Positions 32,087 to 41,341 of a stretch of 45,360 nucleotides of DNA are shown piece by piece. How positions within the stretch are numbered: the stretch's first letter is position 1; each line of letters starts with the position of its first letter. Source of the stretch: an uncultured Prevotellaceae bacterium (GTDB taxonomy: Bacteria; Bacteroidota; Bacteroidia; Bacteroidales; Muribaculaceae); contig ONIL01000023.1 in the NCBI GenBank assembly GCA_900317835.1, forward strand, positions 1 through 45,360. The letters are read 5' to 3'. Under the pieces are notes generated by a model. The model saw only the letters and a list, made by a program, of their open reading frames with translations. It did not search any database and was not told the DNA's origin. Made by a program: the position numbers and the translations under genes.

Positions 32087-32908
32087 ATGTCAACCTATAC
32101 CGTATCAGACCCTCGCAAGGTCACCACCAAGCGCATCGCCGACATGCGCCTCGCAGGCGAGAAAATCGCGATGATCACCGCCTATGACTTCACCATGGCC
32201 ACCCTCGTGGACCAGGCCGGCATCGATATCATCCTTGTGGGCGACAGCGCCAGCAACGTCATGCAAGGCAATGCCACAACTATACCTATTACCATCGATG
32301 ACATGATCGTGTATGGCCGTACGGTGGTTCGTGCCGTCAAGCGCGCGATGGTTATCGTTGACATGCCCTTCGGCACCTATCAGGGGGATCCCATGGATGC
32401 CCAGCGCAATGCCGTGCGCATCATGCAGGAAACCGGGGCCGACGGGGTGAAACTGGAGGGCGGACGCGAGATGCGTCCTGCGATTGAGATGATCCTGCGT
32501 GCCGGCATTCCCGTGATGGGACACCTGGGACTGACTCCGCAGAGCATCAACAAGTTCGGCACTTACTCCACCCGTGCCCAGGATGAGGCCGAAGCCACTC
32601 GCCTGCTCGCTGATGCCAAAGTGCTGGCTGAAATTGGCTGCTTTGGTGTTGTGCTCGAGAAGATTCCTGCCACGCTGGCAGCCAAGGTCACACAGTCGAT
32701 CAACGTACCCACTATCGGCATCGGTGGCGGTGGCGCTTGCAGCGGACAGGTACTCGTGTTGCATGACATGCTGGGCCTGAACCGTGAGTTCAAACCAAAG
32801 TTCCTGCGCGTCTATAACAACCTGGGGGAACAAATCATCGACAGTGTGGGCAACTACATCACCGACGTCAAGAGCGGCGACTTCCCCAACGCCGACGAAC
32901 AATACTAA
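32087..32908 (+). CDS. panB: 3-methyl-2-oxobutanoate hydroxymethyltransferase (ketopantoate synthesis)
   Basis: Transfers a hydroxymethyl group from methylene-tetrahydrofolate to 2-ketoisovalerate, the first step of pantothenate and CoA synthesis. 273 residues. Conserved segments: MITAYDFTMATLVDQAGIDIILVGDSASNVMQG (metal and substrate site), VVDMPFGTYQ-type (IVDMPFGTYQGD), GADGVKLEGG, GIPVMGHLGLTPQSINKFG (general base region), VLEKIPATLAAKVT and TIGIGGGGACSGQVLVLHDMLG. A TIM-barrel enzyme of usual length. No other pan gene is adjacent. It converges with the MATE gene with a gap of 7 bases and no terminator. Confidence 0.97.
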   Translation: MSTYTVSDPRKVTTKRIADMRLAGEKIAMITAYDFTMATLVDQAGIDIILVGDSASNVMQGNATTIPITIDDMIVYGRTVVRAVKRAMVIVDMPFGTYQGDPMDAQRNAVRIMQETGADGVKLEGGREMRPAIEMILRAGIPVMGHLGLTPQSINKFGTYSTRAQDEAEATRLLADAKVLAEIGCFGVVLEKIPATLAAKVTQSINVPTIGIGGGGACSGQVLVLHDMLGLNREFKPKFLRVYNNLGEQIIDSVGNYITDVKSGDFPNADEQY

Positions 32909-32915
32909 ACCTCTC

Positions 32916-34271
32916 TCATTTGCCCTCACTATTGGCGGCGGGCAGAATTGAGCGGAAGAAGGGAATAATCAAAGGAATAGCGACAATGAAGGCCAGGATG
33001 TCACAGACAGCCTGGCATATTTCCACGCCTTTCAGACCGAGGTAATAGGGTAAAATCAAAATCAGCGGGATAAAGAAGATGCCGTTGCGGGCGGCGGCCA
33101 GGACGTTGGCCGACACGCTGCGGCCGCAGGTTTGCAACGTCATGTTGCACACGGTCACCACGGCAGCCATGGGAAGCGCTACCAGCTGCCAGCGCAATGC
33201 CACAGCACCCACAGCAACGACTTCAGGGTCATCACGCAGGATGTCCACTAATTGCTCGGCGAACACATAGGCTGGGCCGCACATCACCACCAGCACCGCC
33301 ATGTCGAGCAGGATGGTGAAATAGAATCCCCTGAGCAAGCGCTTGTATAATCCAGCCCCGTAGTTGAAGCCGCAGAAGGGCTGATATCCCTGCCCCACCC
33401 CAATGATGATGGCAAAAATGATGAAGGCCAAACGCGACACGATGGACATGCCGGCTATCGCCGCATCGCCATATACACCCGCGGCGACATTAAGCATCAG
33501 TGTGGCGACGCTGGCCAAGGCCTGACGAGTGAGGGATGGTGTGCCACCCTTGAGAATTTCATGCTGGAAATGCCAACGACGGGAAGCCTGTGACAGCTGG
33601 ATGGGGATATTCTCGCCACGGCGCGACATGACCCACAAGACGATGAAACCGAACAATTGGCTCAATACCGTGCCAATGGCCGTTCCCAGGATACCCAGTC
33701 CGAAGGTGAACATGAACAGCGGCACCAGCACCACGTTGAGCACCGCACCTGATATCATACCATACATGGCCTGGGTGGCATTGCCCTGGAAACGCATCTG
33801 GTTATTGATGACCATCGAAGCCGACATCAGCGGAGCCCCCAGCAGGATAACGCCCATGAACTGCATCGTGTAGGGAAGGATGGTGGGCGTAGAGCCCAAA
33901 ACTACCGACAAGGGCTTGAGAAAAACCAATCCGAGCACTGTGATAATCAGACCACACACGATGCTGCCCACAAACGATGTCGCAGCCATCTGCCGTGCCT
34001 CGTCGATGCGACGGGCGCCCAAGTGACGTGACATATAGGCGCCCGAGCCTTGACCGAACAGGAAACCGATGGACTGGATGATCGCCATCACCGGGAACAC
34101 CACGCCAACAGCCGCTGTAGCCTGGGTGTTGAGCAATCCAACAAAATAGGTGTCCACCAGATTATAGATGCTCGTGACGAGCATACTGATAATCGTGGGC
34201 ACCGCCATCTCGGGAATCACGCGACGGATGGGTGCTGTGGTCAGGAATGTATAGTTGTCTTGCTTACGCAT
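32916..34271 (-). CDS. MATE-family multidrug/cation exporter
   Basis: About 451 residues, 12 membrane segments in two similar halves, as in NorM/DinF-type exporters that use sodium or proton gradients. The N-terminal half has PEMAVPTIISMLVTSIYNLVDTYFVG and GQGSGAYMSRHLGARR; the second half has GQGYQPFCGFNYGAG, the repeated MATE motif. The start was set at ATG 34271 (MRKQDNYTF), because the frame's earlier ATGs at 34319 and 34313 lie upstream of the predicted transcription start near 34294. Substrate not predictable. It lies downstream of an esterase on the same strand but has its own promoter. Confidence 0.92.
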   Translation of the reverse strand: MRKQDNYTFLTTAPIRRVIPEMAVPTIISMLVTSIYNLVDTYFVGLLNTQATAAVGVVFPVMAIIQSIGFLFGQGSGAYMSRHLGARRIDEARQMAATSFVGSIVCGLIITVLGLVFLKPLSVVLGSTPTILPYTMQFMGVILLGAPLMSASMVINNQMRFQGNATQAMYGMISGAVLNVVLVPLFMFTFGLGILGTAIGTVLSQLFGFIVLWVMSRRGENIPIQLSQASRRWHFQHEILKGGTPSLTRQALASVATLMLNVAAGVYGDAAIAGMSIVSRLAFIIFAIIIGVGQGYQPFCGFNYGAGLYKRLLRGFYFTILLDMAVLVVMCGPAYVFAEQLVDILRDDPEVVAVGAVALRWQLVALPMAAVVTVCNMTLQTCGRSVSANVLAAARNGIFFIPLILILPYYLGLKGVEICQAVCDILAFIVAIPLIIPFFRSILPAANSEGK

Positions 34272-34299
34272 CGGACAGGTGTTCTTGATTTTGGAGGTG

Positions 34300-34307
34300 C
34301 AAAGGTA
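34300..34307 (-). promoter_or_regulatory. -7 promoter box (TACCTTTG) of the MATE gene
   Basis: On the minus strand TACCTTTG. The expected transcript start near 34294 leaves about 22 bases before ATG 34271 and excludes the longer frame. Confidence 0.7.
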
Positions 34308-34387
34308 CAACATTGCCACGAAATGACGATGAAATCGCCCTTTCTAAAATATTAAAATAAGTGAAATTGGTAATGATAACGCTCCTT

Positions 34388-35071
34388 TCAACTGTTGTCG
34401 AGCAGCCACTTGATGCCTTTGACGATGCGCAGGGGAGGATTCTTGAAATGATTGCCAGGATTGAGCTCAAATGTCGCATTCACGCCACGGCCTGCCAGCA
34501 GGTGGGCCAACGCTTGGGTTCGTTCACCGACAGTATGCAGCACGGCATTGCGCGATGTGCTTTCCTTGTCTCCTACCGACAGATAGACGCCCTGTAATGG
34601 TGAGACCAGGTCATGCTCAGTGGCATACTCCAGCCAACCAGGATACCACATCGACCCCGAGGCCGACAGGATGCGTGTAAACAGGTCGGTCTGGTAGGCC
34701 GTCCACACGGCAAACAGGCCAGCCAACGAGTATCCAGCCAAGCACCGCCATAACGGTGACGCACCAAGTAAGCGCTCGACCTGCGGAACCACCTCGCCGG
34801 TGAGTACTGGCAACCACATTGATGCCTCGCCCGCAAAGTTGTCATCCCGAGAGACAACTGTCCCGACGGGCCAGGGGGACAACTCTTGATTCCATCGCAG
34901 TCCGCTGATGGTCACCAGGTTGAAGCCATTGCAATCCACTTGACGGCATGCATCCAGCAGCAATTGGCCATTTTCGTGATAGTCAATCGAATAGATAAGC
35001 GGCGCAGTGCTCTGCACCAACTTATAAATACACACCCTGCGGTGCCCGAATTGTAATTCCTGGATTTCCAT
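34388..35071 (-). CDS. Alpha/beta-hydrolase, putative esterase
   Basis: A cytoplasmic protein of about 227 residues without a signal peptide. The nucleophile elbow is GYSLAGLFA with S115. A late His in NPGNHF and an acidic residue near GDKESTSR complete a likely triad. The layout resembles the small putative-esterase (enterobactin esterase/IroE-like) family, though the substrate is unknown. The start is ATG 35071 (a GTG six bases upstream is also in frame). The -7 box TAATTTTG ends only 5 bases before this ATG, so the message would be leaderless. It is divergent from psuK, sharing a very short promoter region. Confidence 0.8.
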   Translation of the reverse strand: MEIQELQFGHRRVCIYKLVQSTAPLIYSIDYHENGQLLLDACRQVDCNGFNLVTISGLRWNQELSPWPVGTVVSRDDNFAGEASMWLPVLTGEVVPQVERLLGASPLWRCLAGYSLAGLFAVWTAYQTDLFTRILSASGSMWYPGWLEYATEHDLVSPLQGVYLSVGDKESTSRNAVLHTVGERTQALAHLLAGRGVNATFELNPGNHFKNPPLRIVKGIKWLLDNS

Positions 35072-35076
35072 TGCCA

Positions 35077-35084
35077 CAAAATTA
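35077..35084 (-). promoter_or_regulatory. -7 promoter box (TAATTTTG) of the esterase gene
   Basis: On the minus strand TAATTTTG, 5 bases before the ATG, giving a predicted transcription start at the A of the start codon. Confidence 0.6.
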
Positions 35085-35096
35085 CAAAATATTCCC

Positions 35097-35104
35097 TACC
35101 TTTG
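35097..35104 (+). promoter_or_regulatory. -7 promoter box (TACCTTTG) of psuK-psuG
   Basis: TACCTTTG, with transcription expected near 35110 and a leader of about 42 bases before ATG 35152. It is only 12 bases from the divergent esterase -7 box, so both promoters overlap each other's upstream regions. Confidence 0.75.
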
Positions 35105-35151
35105 CATCATGTTCAAGGAGATTTCACCCCTTGATAATACCAACAAATCAG

Positions 35152-36051
35152 ATGAGCGGATATATAACAGTTATTGGTGGTGTGAATTTGGACATTTCGG
35201 CAGCGTTGACAGCTCCGTTTGTCCCTGCCGACTCGGTGCCAGGCCATGTGAGTATGGGCAGTGGCGGCGTGGCACGCAACATTGCCCACAACCTGCGACT
35301 CATGGGTCACGAGGTGAAGTTTGTAAGCATCTTTGGTGGAGAGACCTTTGGCGAAATATGCCAGCGGGAGTGCGAAACCATCGGGCTGGACTTGACGCTG
35401 AGCGAGCGACGCGAGGGGTTGCGCAACGGCCTGTACCTGTGCGTCAACGACCAGACGGGCGACATGATCGCTGCCGTTGCCGATACCGACATCGTCAACC
35501 ATCTCACACCCGATTTTCTAGAGGCGCGCATCGATGTGATCAACGCCTCGACTGCAGTTGTTGCCGACACTAACATCCCGATGGAATCCCTCAGCTATCT
35601 CATCGACCACTGCACCACTGCACCGCTGTTTGTTGATACTGTGAGTACAGCCAAGGCACCCCGTGTCGCCAAAGCGTTGAAGCAAAGCCGCACCCACCGC
35701 CTTCATGCCTTGAAACTCAACCTCATGGAGGCACAAGCTGTCACCCACCTCAACACTCCCCAAGAAGCCGCCGAATGCCTCACGTCGATGGGCGTCGGTC
35801 AGGTATTCATCACACTGGGCAGCGATGGCGTGTATTGCAGCGATGGTGCATGCCACCAGCACTACCATGCCATTCCCACCCGTGTCATCAACACCACTGG
35901 AGCAGGTGACGCATTCATCGCCGGTGTTATCCATGCTTCGCTCGCACAAGTTCCCTTCCCCGAGGGAGCCACAACGGGCCTCAAGGCTGCACATGCCACC
36001 CTGCTCTCCACCCAGACCGTCAATCCCGACATCAACCAATACCTACAATAA
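35152..36051 (+). CDS. psuK: Pseudouridine kinase, PfkB family
   Basis: Phosphorylates pseudouridine for cleavage by the next gene's product. 299 residues from ATG 35152; the frame is open further upstream, but that part precedes the promoter. Ribokinase-fold marks: YITVIGGVNLDISA at the start, GSGGVARNIAHNLRLMG (substrate loop), ITLGSDGVYC, and NTTGAGDAFIAGVI with the catalytic Asp and anion hole. PfkB sequences alone do not fix the substrate; the immediate neighbour psuG (2-base gap) supports pseudouridine. No nucleoside transporter is adjacent. Confidence 0.9.
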   Translation: MSGYITVIGGVNLDISAALTAPFVPADSVPGHVSMGSGGVARNIAHNLRLMGHEVKFVSIFGGETFGEICQRECETIGLDLTLSERREGLRNGLYLCVNDQTGDMIAAVADTDIVNHLTPDFLEARIDVINASTAVVADTNIPMESLSYLIDHCTTAPLFVDTVSTAKAPRVAKALKQSRTHRLHALKLNLMEAQAVTHLNTPQEAAECLTSMGVGQVFITLGSDGVYCSDGACHQHYHAIPTRVINTTGAGDAFIAGVIHASLAQVPFPEGATTGLKAAHATLLSTQTVNPDINQYLQ

Positions 36052-36053
36052 TT

Positions 36054-36971
36054 ATGAACAAATACCTATCCATTTCGCCCGAAGTGCAACAGGCACTTGA
36101 TGAGGGACGCCCTGTGGTCGCCCTCGAGTCCACCATCATATCACACGGTATGCCCTACCCCCAGAACGTTGAAACAGCGCTCAAGGTGGAGCAGACCATC
36201 CGTGACAACGGTGCGGTTCCCGCCACCATCGCCATCATCGGCGGCAAACTCAAAGCCGGCTGCACGCCCGACGAAATCGAGTACCTGGGCAAGAAAGGTC
36301 AAGCAGTGACCAAGGCTTCACGCCGAGACCTGCCCGTGCTCATCTCGCGCGGCGAGGACGGCGCCACTACCGTCACCACAACAATGATTATCGCCGCCAT
36401 GGCGGGCATACGTGTGTTTGCCACGGGCGGCATCGGCGGCGTGCACCGCGGAGCCGAAACGACAATGGACATCAGTGCCGACCTTGAAGAACTGGCGATG
36501 ACACCCGTGATGGTGATCTGTGCGGGAGCCAAGTCGATTCTTGACTTGGGTCTCACGCTCGAATACCTCGAAACGAAAGGTGTTCCAGTCATTGGCTTCG
36601 GCACCGACGAACTTCCCGCCTTCTACACACGACACAGTGGCTTCAAGGTGGATTACCGCATCGATACACCTGAGGATCTGGCAGCGGCCTTCCGCGCCAA
36701 GCTGGAAATGGGGTTGCAGGGCGGAATGCTCGTGACCAACCCTATTCCCGAACAGTACTCCATGCCTGCCGACGTCATTAACCACGCCATCGACGAGGCC
36801 ATCGACGAAGCCAATCGACTGGGCATCCGGGGCAAGGAGACGACGCCTTTCCTGCTAGCCAAGGTAAAAGACCTCACTGGCGGTGACAGCCTCGCCAGCA
36901 ACATCCAGCTGGTGCTCAACAACGCCCGTCTCGCGGCCCTCACGGCCAGGGCCCTCATTGGCAAAGCCTAA
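36054..36971 (+). CDS. psuG: Pseudouridine-5'-phosphate glycosidase
   Basis: Splits pseudouridine 5'-phosphate reversibly into uracil and ribose 5-phosphate. The 305-residue protein shows the family blocks VALESTIISHGMPYPQN, IAIIGGKLKAG, GEDGATTVTTTMIIAAMAGIRVFATGGIGGVHRGAE, the catalytic-lysine region CAGAKSILDLGLTLEYLET, and GGMLVTNPIPEQYSMP. Length and motifs fit the E. coli YeiN type closely. Second gene of the psuKG operon, which degrades the modified nucleoside from RNA turnover or host and diet RNA. Confidence 0.97.
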   Translation: MNKYLSISPEVQQALDEGRPVVALESTIISHGMPYPQNVETALKVEQTIRDNGAVPATIAIIGGKLKAGCTPDEIEYLGKKGQAVTKASRRDLPVLISRGEDGATTVTTTMIIAAMAGIRVFATGGIGGVHRGAETTMDISADLEELAMTPVMVICAGAKSILDLGLTLEYLETKGVPVIGFGTDELPAFYTRHSGFKVDYRIDTPEDLAAAFRAKLEMGLQGGMLVTNPIPEQYSMPADVINHAIDEAIDEANRLGIRGKETTPFLLAKVKDLTGGDSLASNIQLVLNNARLAALTARALIGKA

Positions 36972-37042
36972 CTTTTTTGTAGGCGGTTTTTCACAAACGC
37001 ATCCTCGCGCTGTTTTGTGCTCGGCGGATGATAAGGATCATT

Positions 37043-37074
37043 GGGATTGACCTCACTGGGGAATCAATCCCTTT
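37043..37074 (+). terminator. Possible terminator of psuKG
   Basis: The stem GGGATTGA/TCAATCCC (37043-37050 with 37064-37071) has a 13-base loop and is followed by only TTT. It lies 70 bases after psuG. A weak match, but nothing better is present in 36972-37194. Confidence 0.35.
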
Positions 37075-37194
37075 AATCATTTAAATCTGCCGACAAAACC
37101 TTAGAAGTAGAATCCCTCGGACGAAAAAAACTTGCATTCGTGACCAAGAATAATTTTTTTGAATAAAATGGGCCGCTGTTTTGTGCAAAATAGA

Positions 37195-37202
37195 TACCTT
37201 TG
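37195..37202 (+). promoter_or_regulatory. -7 promoter box (TACCTTTG) of the zinc-ribbon gene cluster
   Basis: TACCTTTG, with transcription expected near 37208 and a leader of about 39 bases. Confidence 0.7.
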
Positions 37203-37246
37203 TAGTTTGAAATTAAACGAAGTTTAATAAACGCTAAAAAACTACT

Positions 37247-38722
37247 ATGATGAGATGTCAACATTGCGGACAAGAAGTTCCTGAGGGATCGACTTTCTGT
37301 AACCATTGTGGCCACCAGATGAGTAAAGAAATCACTTGCAGTTATTGTCATGAGCTGATGCCAGCGACATCGGTGTTCTGCCCCCATTGCGGCAAGGCCG
37401 TCGATAATGCGATGACCCTCGCCCGCGAGGAGTCACAGGAGCCTGCCAGCCGTCCTCAACAGCAAGGGATGACCTATAACGAGCAACGCGCGGCCCAGCG
37501 CAAGGCCAACGCCTGGCAACAGCCCCGCCCCATCGAACCTGAAATCGACGATGATGACGACGACGATGATGACGACGATGACAATGGTGGCGGCCGCTCA
37601 AACTTCAACCGCAACCTGATCATCGGCATCATACTTGCCGCTGTGCTTATTGGTTTGCTGAGCATGATGCGTCACTGCAACAGCCAGGAGAATGACCGTG
37701 ATGCGGCCCGTGCCGACAGTGCTGCGGTCATTGCCGATGGCAGTCAAGATCCATTAGCTGTGCTCTCAGCCGAGTTGAGTCGAAACGGCATGTCGGAAGA
37801 CAAAGCCTACACAGGTTGCGCCGTGCGCTTTGAAAGCACAGACCCTGATACGCCCGAGCGCATTGTGGGCGTCACCTACAAGGACGATACCGACCGTCCC
37901 TTCATCAAGGTCTATAACCTCACCCGCGACGGCGGAGGATGGAAGACCGAGTTGGGCCAGAACAAGTACTTTGACGGCCGCAGCATCATCATGGACAACA
38001 GCTCGCTCATTGCCGATGCGATGTACGTGCCTCGAGCCGTCAAACTCGATGGCAAGCAATACCTCTACTTCGCCTTCCTGAACCACCTGAAGGGAGCCGG
38101 TGAGGGCAACAACGGCCGCGTGACGCTGTGCCTGTATGATGTGGAGGGCAAGAAAATCAACACTTTGACCTATGACGGCACCATCCGTTCGCGCACCGAC
38201 GGCCGCCAGTATGTCTATAGCCGCGGCCCGCTCGAGAGCACCAACAGCAGCGAGCGCCGTTTCTTGCAGCAAGAGGCTGCAAACATCGGTGCAATCCGCG
38301 TTGCCACACAGGATGAGATAGACGCTGAGGAAGAAGCCAAGGCCAAGGAAGAAGAAGAGAAAGCGCTAGCAGGCGAAGAAAATGCTGACGCCAAGTGGGC
38401 CCACGACAATGCCGAGAACATGGACAAACTCAAGGAGGGCGAGGAAGTGAAAATGAAGCCCACCCAGTATGACAAGCCCATCATCAACATGAAGGAAATC
38501 AAAGAGAAGCTTGAGAACGACCGCTATCTTGTTTTCCTCGACACCAAGGGCTCGGTTGTGGGCTTCAATAAGAGCACCCGCAAGTACTTTACCATCTACG
38601 GCGGCAAGAACGGCGCTGCGTCGGGAATCAGCTTCGGCAGCGACAACAATGTGCTTATCAAGACTCCTAGCGGCTCCATCACCTATGACCTGGTGCATGA
38701 CCGCGCCAAGAACGCCAATTAA
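37247..38722 (+). CDS. Double zinc-ribbon membrane protein
   Basis: 491 residues. Two N-terminal zinc ribbons have cysteines 4, 7, 18, 21 (CQHCGQEVPEGSTFCNHCG) and 31, 34, 45, 48 (CSYCHELMPATSVFCPHCG). A linker ends in twelve consecutive Asp residues (101-112), then comes one membrane segment at about 124-141 (LIIGIILAAVLIGLLSMM). The C-terminal domain of about 340 residues contains repeated beta-strand segments (ERIVGVTYKDDTDRPFIKVYNL, YLYFAFLNHLKG) and an acidic helical stretch (EEEAKAKEEEEKALAGEE). Ribbons would be cytoplasmic and the large domain outside. Family and function unknown. It is followed by a tiny membrane protein and an acyltransferase-like protein in the same direction. Confidence 0.78.
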   Translation: MMRCQHCGQEVPEGSTFCNHCGHQMSKEITCSYCHELMPATSVFCPHCGKAVDNAMTLAREESQEPASRPQQQGMTYNEQRAAQRKANAWQQPRPIEPEIDDDDDDDDDDDDNGGGRSNFNRNLIIGIILAAVLIGLLSMMRHCNSQENDRDAARADSAAVIADGSQDPLAVLSAELSRNGMSEDKAYTGCAVRFESTDPDTPERIVGVTYKDDTDRPFIKVYNLTRDGGGWKTELGQNKYFDGRSIIMDNSSLIADAMYVPRAVKLDGKQYLYFAFLNHLKGAGEGNNGRVTLCLYDVEGKKINTLTYDGTIRSRTDGRQYVYSRGPLESTNSSERRFLQQEAANIGAIRVATQDEIDAEEEAKAKEEEEKALAGEENADAKWAHDNAENMDKLKEGEEVKMKPTQYDKPIINMKEIKEKLENDRYLVFLDTKGSVVGFNKSTRKYFTIYGGKNGAASGISFGSDNNVLIKTPSGSITYDLVHDRAKNAN

Positions 38723-38737
38723 TTTAATACGGATATT

Positions 38738-38848
38738 ATGACTCCCCAACGACGTTACTACACTTGGTTCTTCATTAAACTGGACCTGATCCTGGCAGGG
38801 CTGCTGGCGCTACTGTGGTGGATGAACAACGTCGCCTTTGCGGGATAA
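38738..38848 (+). CDS. Small single-pass membrane protein, 36 residues
   Basis: ATG 38738 to TAA 38846-38848 encodes a protein starting MTPQRRYYTWFFIKLD, followed by a hydrophobic helix LILAGLLALLWWMNNVAFAG. Basic residues before the helix suggest an N-in orientation. It fills the gap between the zinc-ribbon gene (15 bases) and the acyltransferase-like gene (15 bases), so it is well placed in the operon. I do not recognise it. Its usage of neighbouring-type codons and tight spacing are the main support. Confidence 0.6.
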   Translation: MTPQRRYYTWFFIKLDLILAGLLALLWWMNNVAFAG

Positions 38849-38863
38849 AACATAGCAACGATT

Positions 38864-39997
38864 ATGGCTGTAGAAATCAGAGAAATCCAACCCACGAAGC
38901 GCAACCTGCTCAAGTTTGTGCATTTTCCCATTGATGTCATCTATCGCGACAGCAAGTATTTTGTCCCGCCACTGGTGACCGACGAGCTGAATACCCTCAG
39001 GCCCGACAAAAACCCTGCATTTGACTTCTGTGAGGCCGTTTACTATTTGGCTTATCGTGACGGCAAGATCGTGGGCCGCGTTGCCGGCATCATCAATCAT
39101 GTGTGCAACGAGCGTTCAGGCAAGAAAGAAGCCCGCTTCAGCTACATCGATTTCATCGATGATGCCGAGGTAGTTGACGCGCTCATCGATGCTGTGACAC
39201 GATGGGGCAAGAGCAAGGGCATGGAACACTTGACAGGTCCCCTGAGCTTCACCGACATGGATCCCGAGGGTATGCTCATCGAGGGCTATGACCGCGTGGG
39301 CACAAGCGGTGGCATCTACAACCACCCCTACTATCCCAAGCACATGGAGCGCCTGGGCTTTGTCAAGGATGCCGACTGGATTGAGTTGCTGATTACCATC
39401 CCCAAGGAGATTCCCGAAAAGATGGATAAAATCTCCCGAATTGTCGCCCAGCGCTACAATTTGGAGACCATCAAGTACACTAATCGCAAGAAACTGGTCG
39501 AGGACTATGGTGACGCCATTTTCAAGTTGATTAATGTGGCCTATGACGAGATCTTCGGCTACTCTCCCTTGTCCGACAAGCAAATCCAGCACTACATCAA
39601 GATGTACTTGCCTTTCCTGCCGCTTAACGACCTTGCCATGGCCGTTGAGAAGGATACACGGGAACTTGTCGCCGTGGGTATCTCCATTCCATCGATGGCC
39701 AAGGCTCTCATCAAGAACCGCGGACGCCTCTTCCCCATGGGATGGAAGTACCTGCTGCACGCCTTCAAGCACAACGATGTGGTGGACCTCATGCTCATCG
39801 CAGTCAAGCCCGAATACCAGAACAAGGGCGTGAACTCACTGCTGTTCACCGACCTCATCCCCTGCTTCAATGAGTATGGCTACAAGGTGGCTGAGAGCAA
39901 CCGCGAATTGGAACTCAACAGCAAGGTGCTGAAACAATGGGATTACTTCGAGACCGAGCAGCACAAACGCCGCCGCGCCTACACCAAAGAAATCTAG
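38864..39997 (+). CDS. GNAT-like acyltransferase-family protein
   Basis: 377 residues, cytoplasmic. The N-terminal half shows a GNAT-like strand-helix pattern ([25 protein letters not shown]) and [48 protein letters not shown]. The C-terminal half has [47 protein letters not shown], resembling a second GNAT fold with an acetyl-CoA loop (EYQNKGV). Similar proteins are widespread in Bacteroidetes as hypothetical N-acetyltransferases; the substrate is unknown. It is 15 bases after the small membrane protein gene and 22 bases before pgi, so all are probably co-transcribed. Confidence 0.75.
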   Translation: MAVEIREIQPTKRNLLKFVHFPIDVIYRDSKYFVPPLVTDELNTLRPDKNPAFDFCEAVYYLAYRDGKIVGRVAGIINHVCNERSGKKEARFSYIDFIDDAEVVDALIDAVTRWGKSKGMEHLTGPLSFTDMDPEGMLIEGYDRVGTSGGIYNHPYYPKHMERLGFVKDADWIELLITIPKEIPEKMDKISRIVAQRYNLETIKYTNRKKLVEDYGDAIFKLINVAYDEIFGYSPLSDKQIQHYIKMYLPFLPLNDLAMAVEKDTRELVAVGISIPSMAKALIKNRGRLFPMGWKYLLHAFKHNDVVDLMLIAVKPEYQNKGVNSLLFTDLIPCFNEYGYKVAESNRELELNSKVLKQWDYFETEQHKRRRAYTKEI

Positions 39998-40019
39998 TAA
40001 AACTAACAACTACAATATT

Positions 40020-41339
40020 ATGAACGAGAAAATTCAAGTCATTAGCAAGTTTGCCCTCGAAGGGCTGGAGACACAAGGCCTGCGTGATGAAGCCATGGCC
40101 GCCAAGCAGACGCTGGAAAGCGGTTCTGGACTGGGTAACGACTTCCTGGGCTGGCTGCACCTGCCCAGCAGCATCGACGAGCAGCAGTTGCAAGCCATCG
40201 GCAAGAGCGCCGCACAGCTGCGCAGCGAGTGTGAGTATGTCATCTGCATCGGCATCGGAGGCAGCTACCTGGGTGCCAAGGCTGTCATCGAGGCCCTGAG
40301 TGACCATTTTGCCGCCTACAAGAGCGGCAACGGTCCCAAGGTCCTGTTTGCCGGCAGCAACATCGGTGAGGACTACCTCTATGACATGATTGACCTGGTG
40401 CGGGGACACAAGTTCGGCATCATCGTCATCTCCAAGTCGGGAACCACGACCGAGCCGGGCATCGCTTTCCGCATCTTCAAGGACATGCTCGAGCGCCAGG
40501 AGGGTAAGGAATTTGCCCAGCGCAACATCGTCGCCGTTACCGACGCACGTCGGGGCGCCCTGCGTGGTCTCGCCACCCAGGAGGGATATGCCACCTATGT
40601 CATCCCCGATGATGTGGGCGGACGCTTCTCGGTGCTCACCCCTGTGGGTCTGTTGCCCATCGCCGTGGCAGGATTTGACATCAACTCCCTCGTGGCTGGT
40701 GCCGTCGAGATGGAGCATGAGGGAGACGAGCAGGTGCTCAACTATGCCATCGCCCGCAACGCCCTCTACCGCAGCGGCAAGAAGATCGAGATACTCGCCA
40801 ACTTCACCCCTCGCCTGCACTTCCTGGCCGAGTGGTGGAAACAGCTCTACGGCGAGAGCGAGGGCAAGGGCCACAAGGGCATCTTCCCTGCCAGCGTCGA
40901 TTTCACCACCGACCTGCACAGCATGGGACAGATGATTCAGGACGGCGAGCGCACGCTCTTTGAGACCGTGCTCAGCGTGGGTGACCAGGACCATGAGGTC
41001 ATCATCCCCAGCGACGAGAAAGACCTGGACGGCCTCAACTACATCGCTGGCAAGAACGTGGACTACGTCAACAAGATGGCAGAGCTGGGAACCCGCCTGG
41101 CCCACATCGACGGTGGCGTGCCCAACCTGCTCATCACCATCCCGCGGCTCAACGAGCGCTTTGTGGGTCAACTCATCTATTTCTTTGAGAAAGCCTGCGG
41201 CGTGAGCGGCTACATGCTGGGCGTCAACCCATTTGACCAGCCCGGCGTCGAGGCCTACAAGAAGAATATGTTCGCCCTGCTCGAGAAGCCCGGCTACGAA
41301 GAGGCCACCGCTGCCATCAAAGCAAAACTCAACAACTAA
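40020..41339 (+). CDS. pgi: Glucose-6-phosphate isomerase
   Basis: Interconverts glucose 6-phosphate and fructose 6-phosphate in glycolysis. 439 residues, the shorter bacterial type. Visible signatures: [40 protein letters not shown] (phosphate loop), the catalytic Glu/His region in [24 protein letters not shown], and the C-terminal signature [21 protein letters not shown] with the active-site Lys. It follows the acyltransferase-like gene. The spacer to the CoA-transferase carries a heptamer repeat. Confidence 0.97.
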   Translation: MNEKIQVISKFALEGLETQGLRDEAMAAKQTLESGSGLGNDFLGWLHLPSSIDEQQLQAIGKSAAQLRSECEYVICIGIGGSYLGAKAVIEALSDHFAAYKSGNGPKVLFAGSNIGEDYLYDMIDLVRGHKFGIIVISKSGTTTEPGIAFRIFKDMLERQEGKEFAQRNIVAVTDARRGALRGLATQEGYATYVIPDDVGGRFSVLTPVGLLPIAVAGFDINSLVAGAVEMEHEGDEQVLNYAIARNALYRSGKKIEILANFTPRLHFLAEWWKQLYGESEGKGHKGIFPASVDFTTDLHSMGQMIQDGERTLFETVLSVGDQDHEVIIPSDEKDLDGLNYIAGKNVDYVNKMAELGTRLAHIDGGVPNLLITIPRLNERFVGQLIYFFEKACGVSGYMLGVNPFDQPGVEAYKKNMFALLEKPGYEEATAAIKAKLNN

Positions 41340-41341
41340 AT

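Noticed and set aside
34272-34319. Longer N-terminus for the MATE exporter
   Set aside because: Its first codons lie upstream of the predicted transcription start, and the extra residues precede a normal MATE start.
35109-35573. A 154-codon plus-strand frame starting just after the psuK promoter
   Set aside because: Different frame from the clear PfkB kinase and Arg/His/Cys-rich without motifs.
39915-41171. A 418-codon minus-strand frame opposite pgi
   Set aside because: Antisense to an unmistakable pgi; His- and Val-rich translation typical of a shadow.
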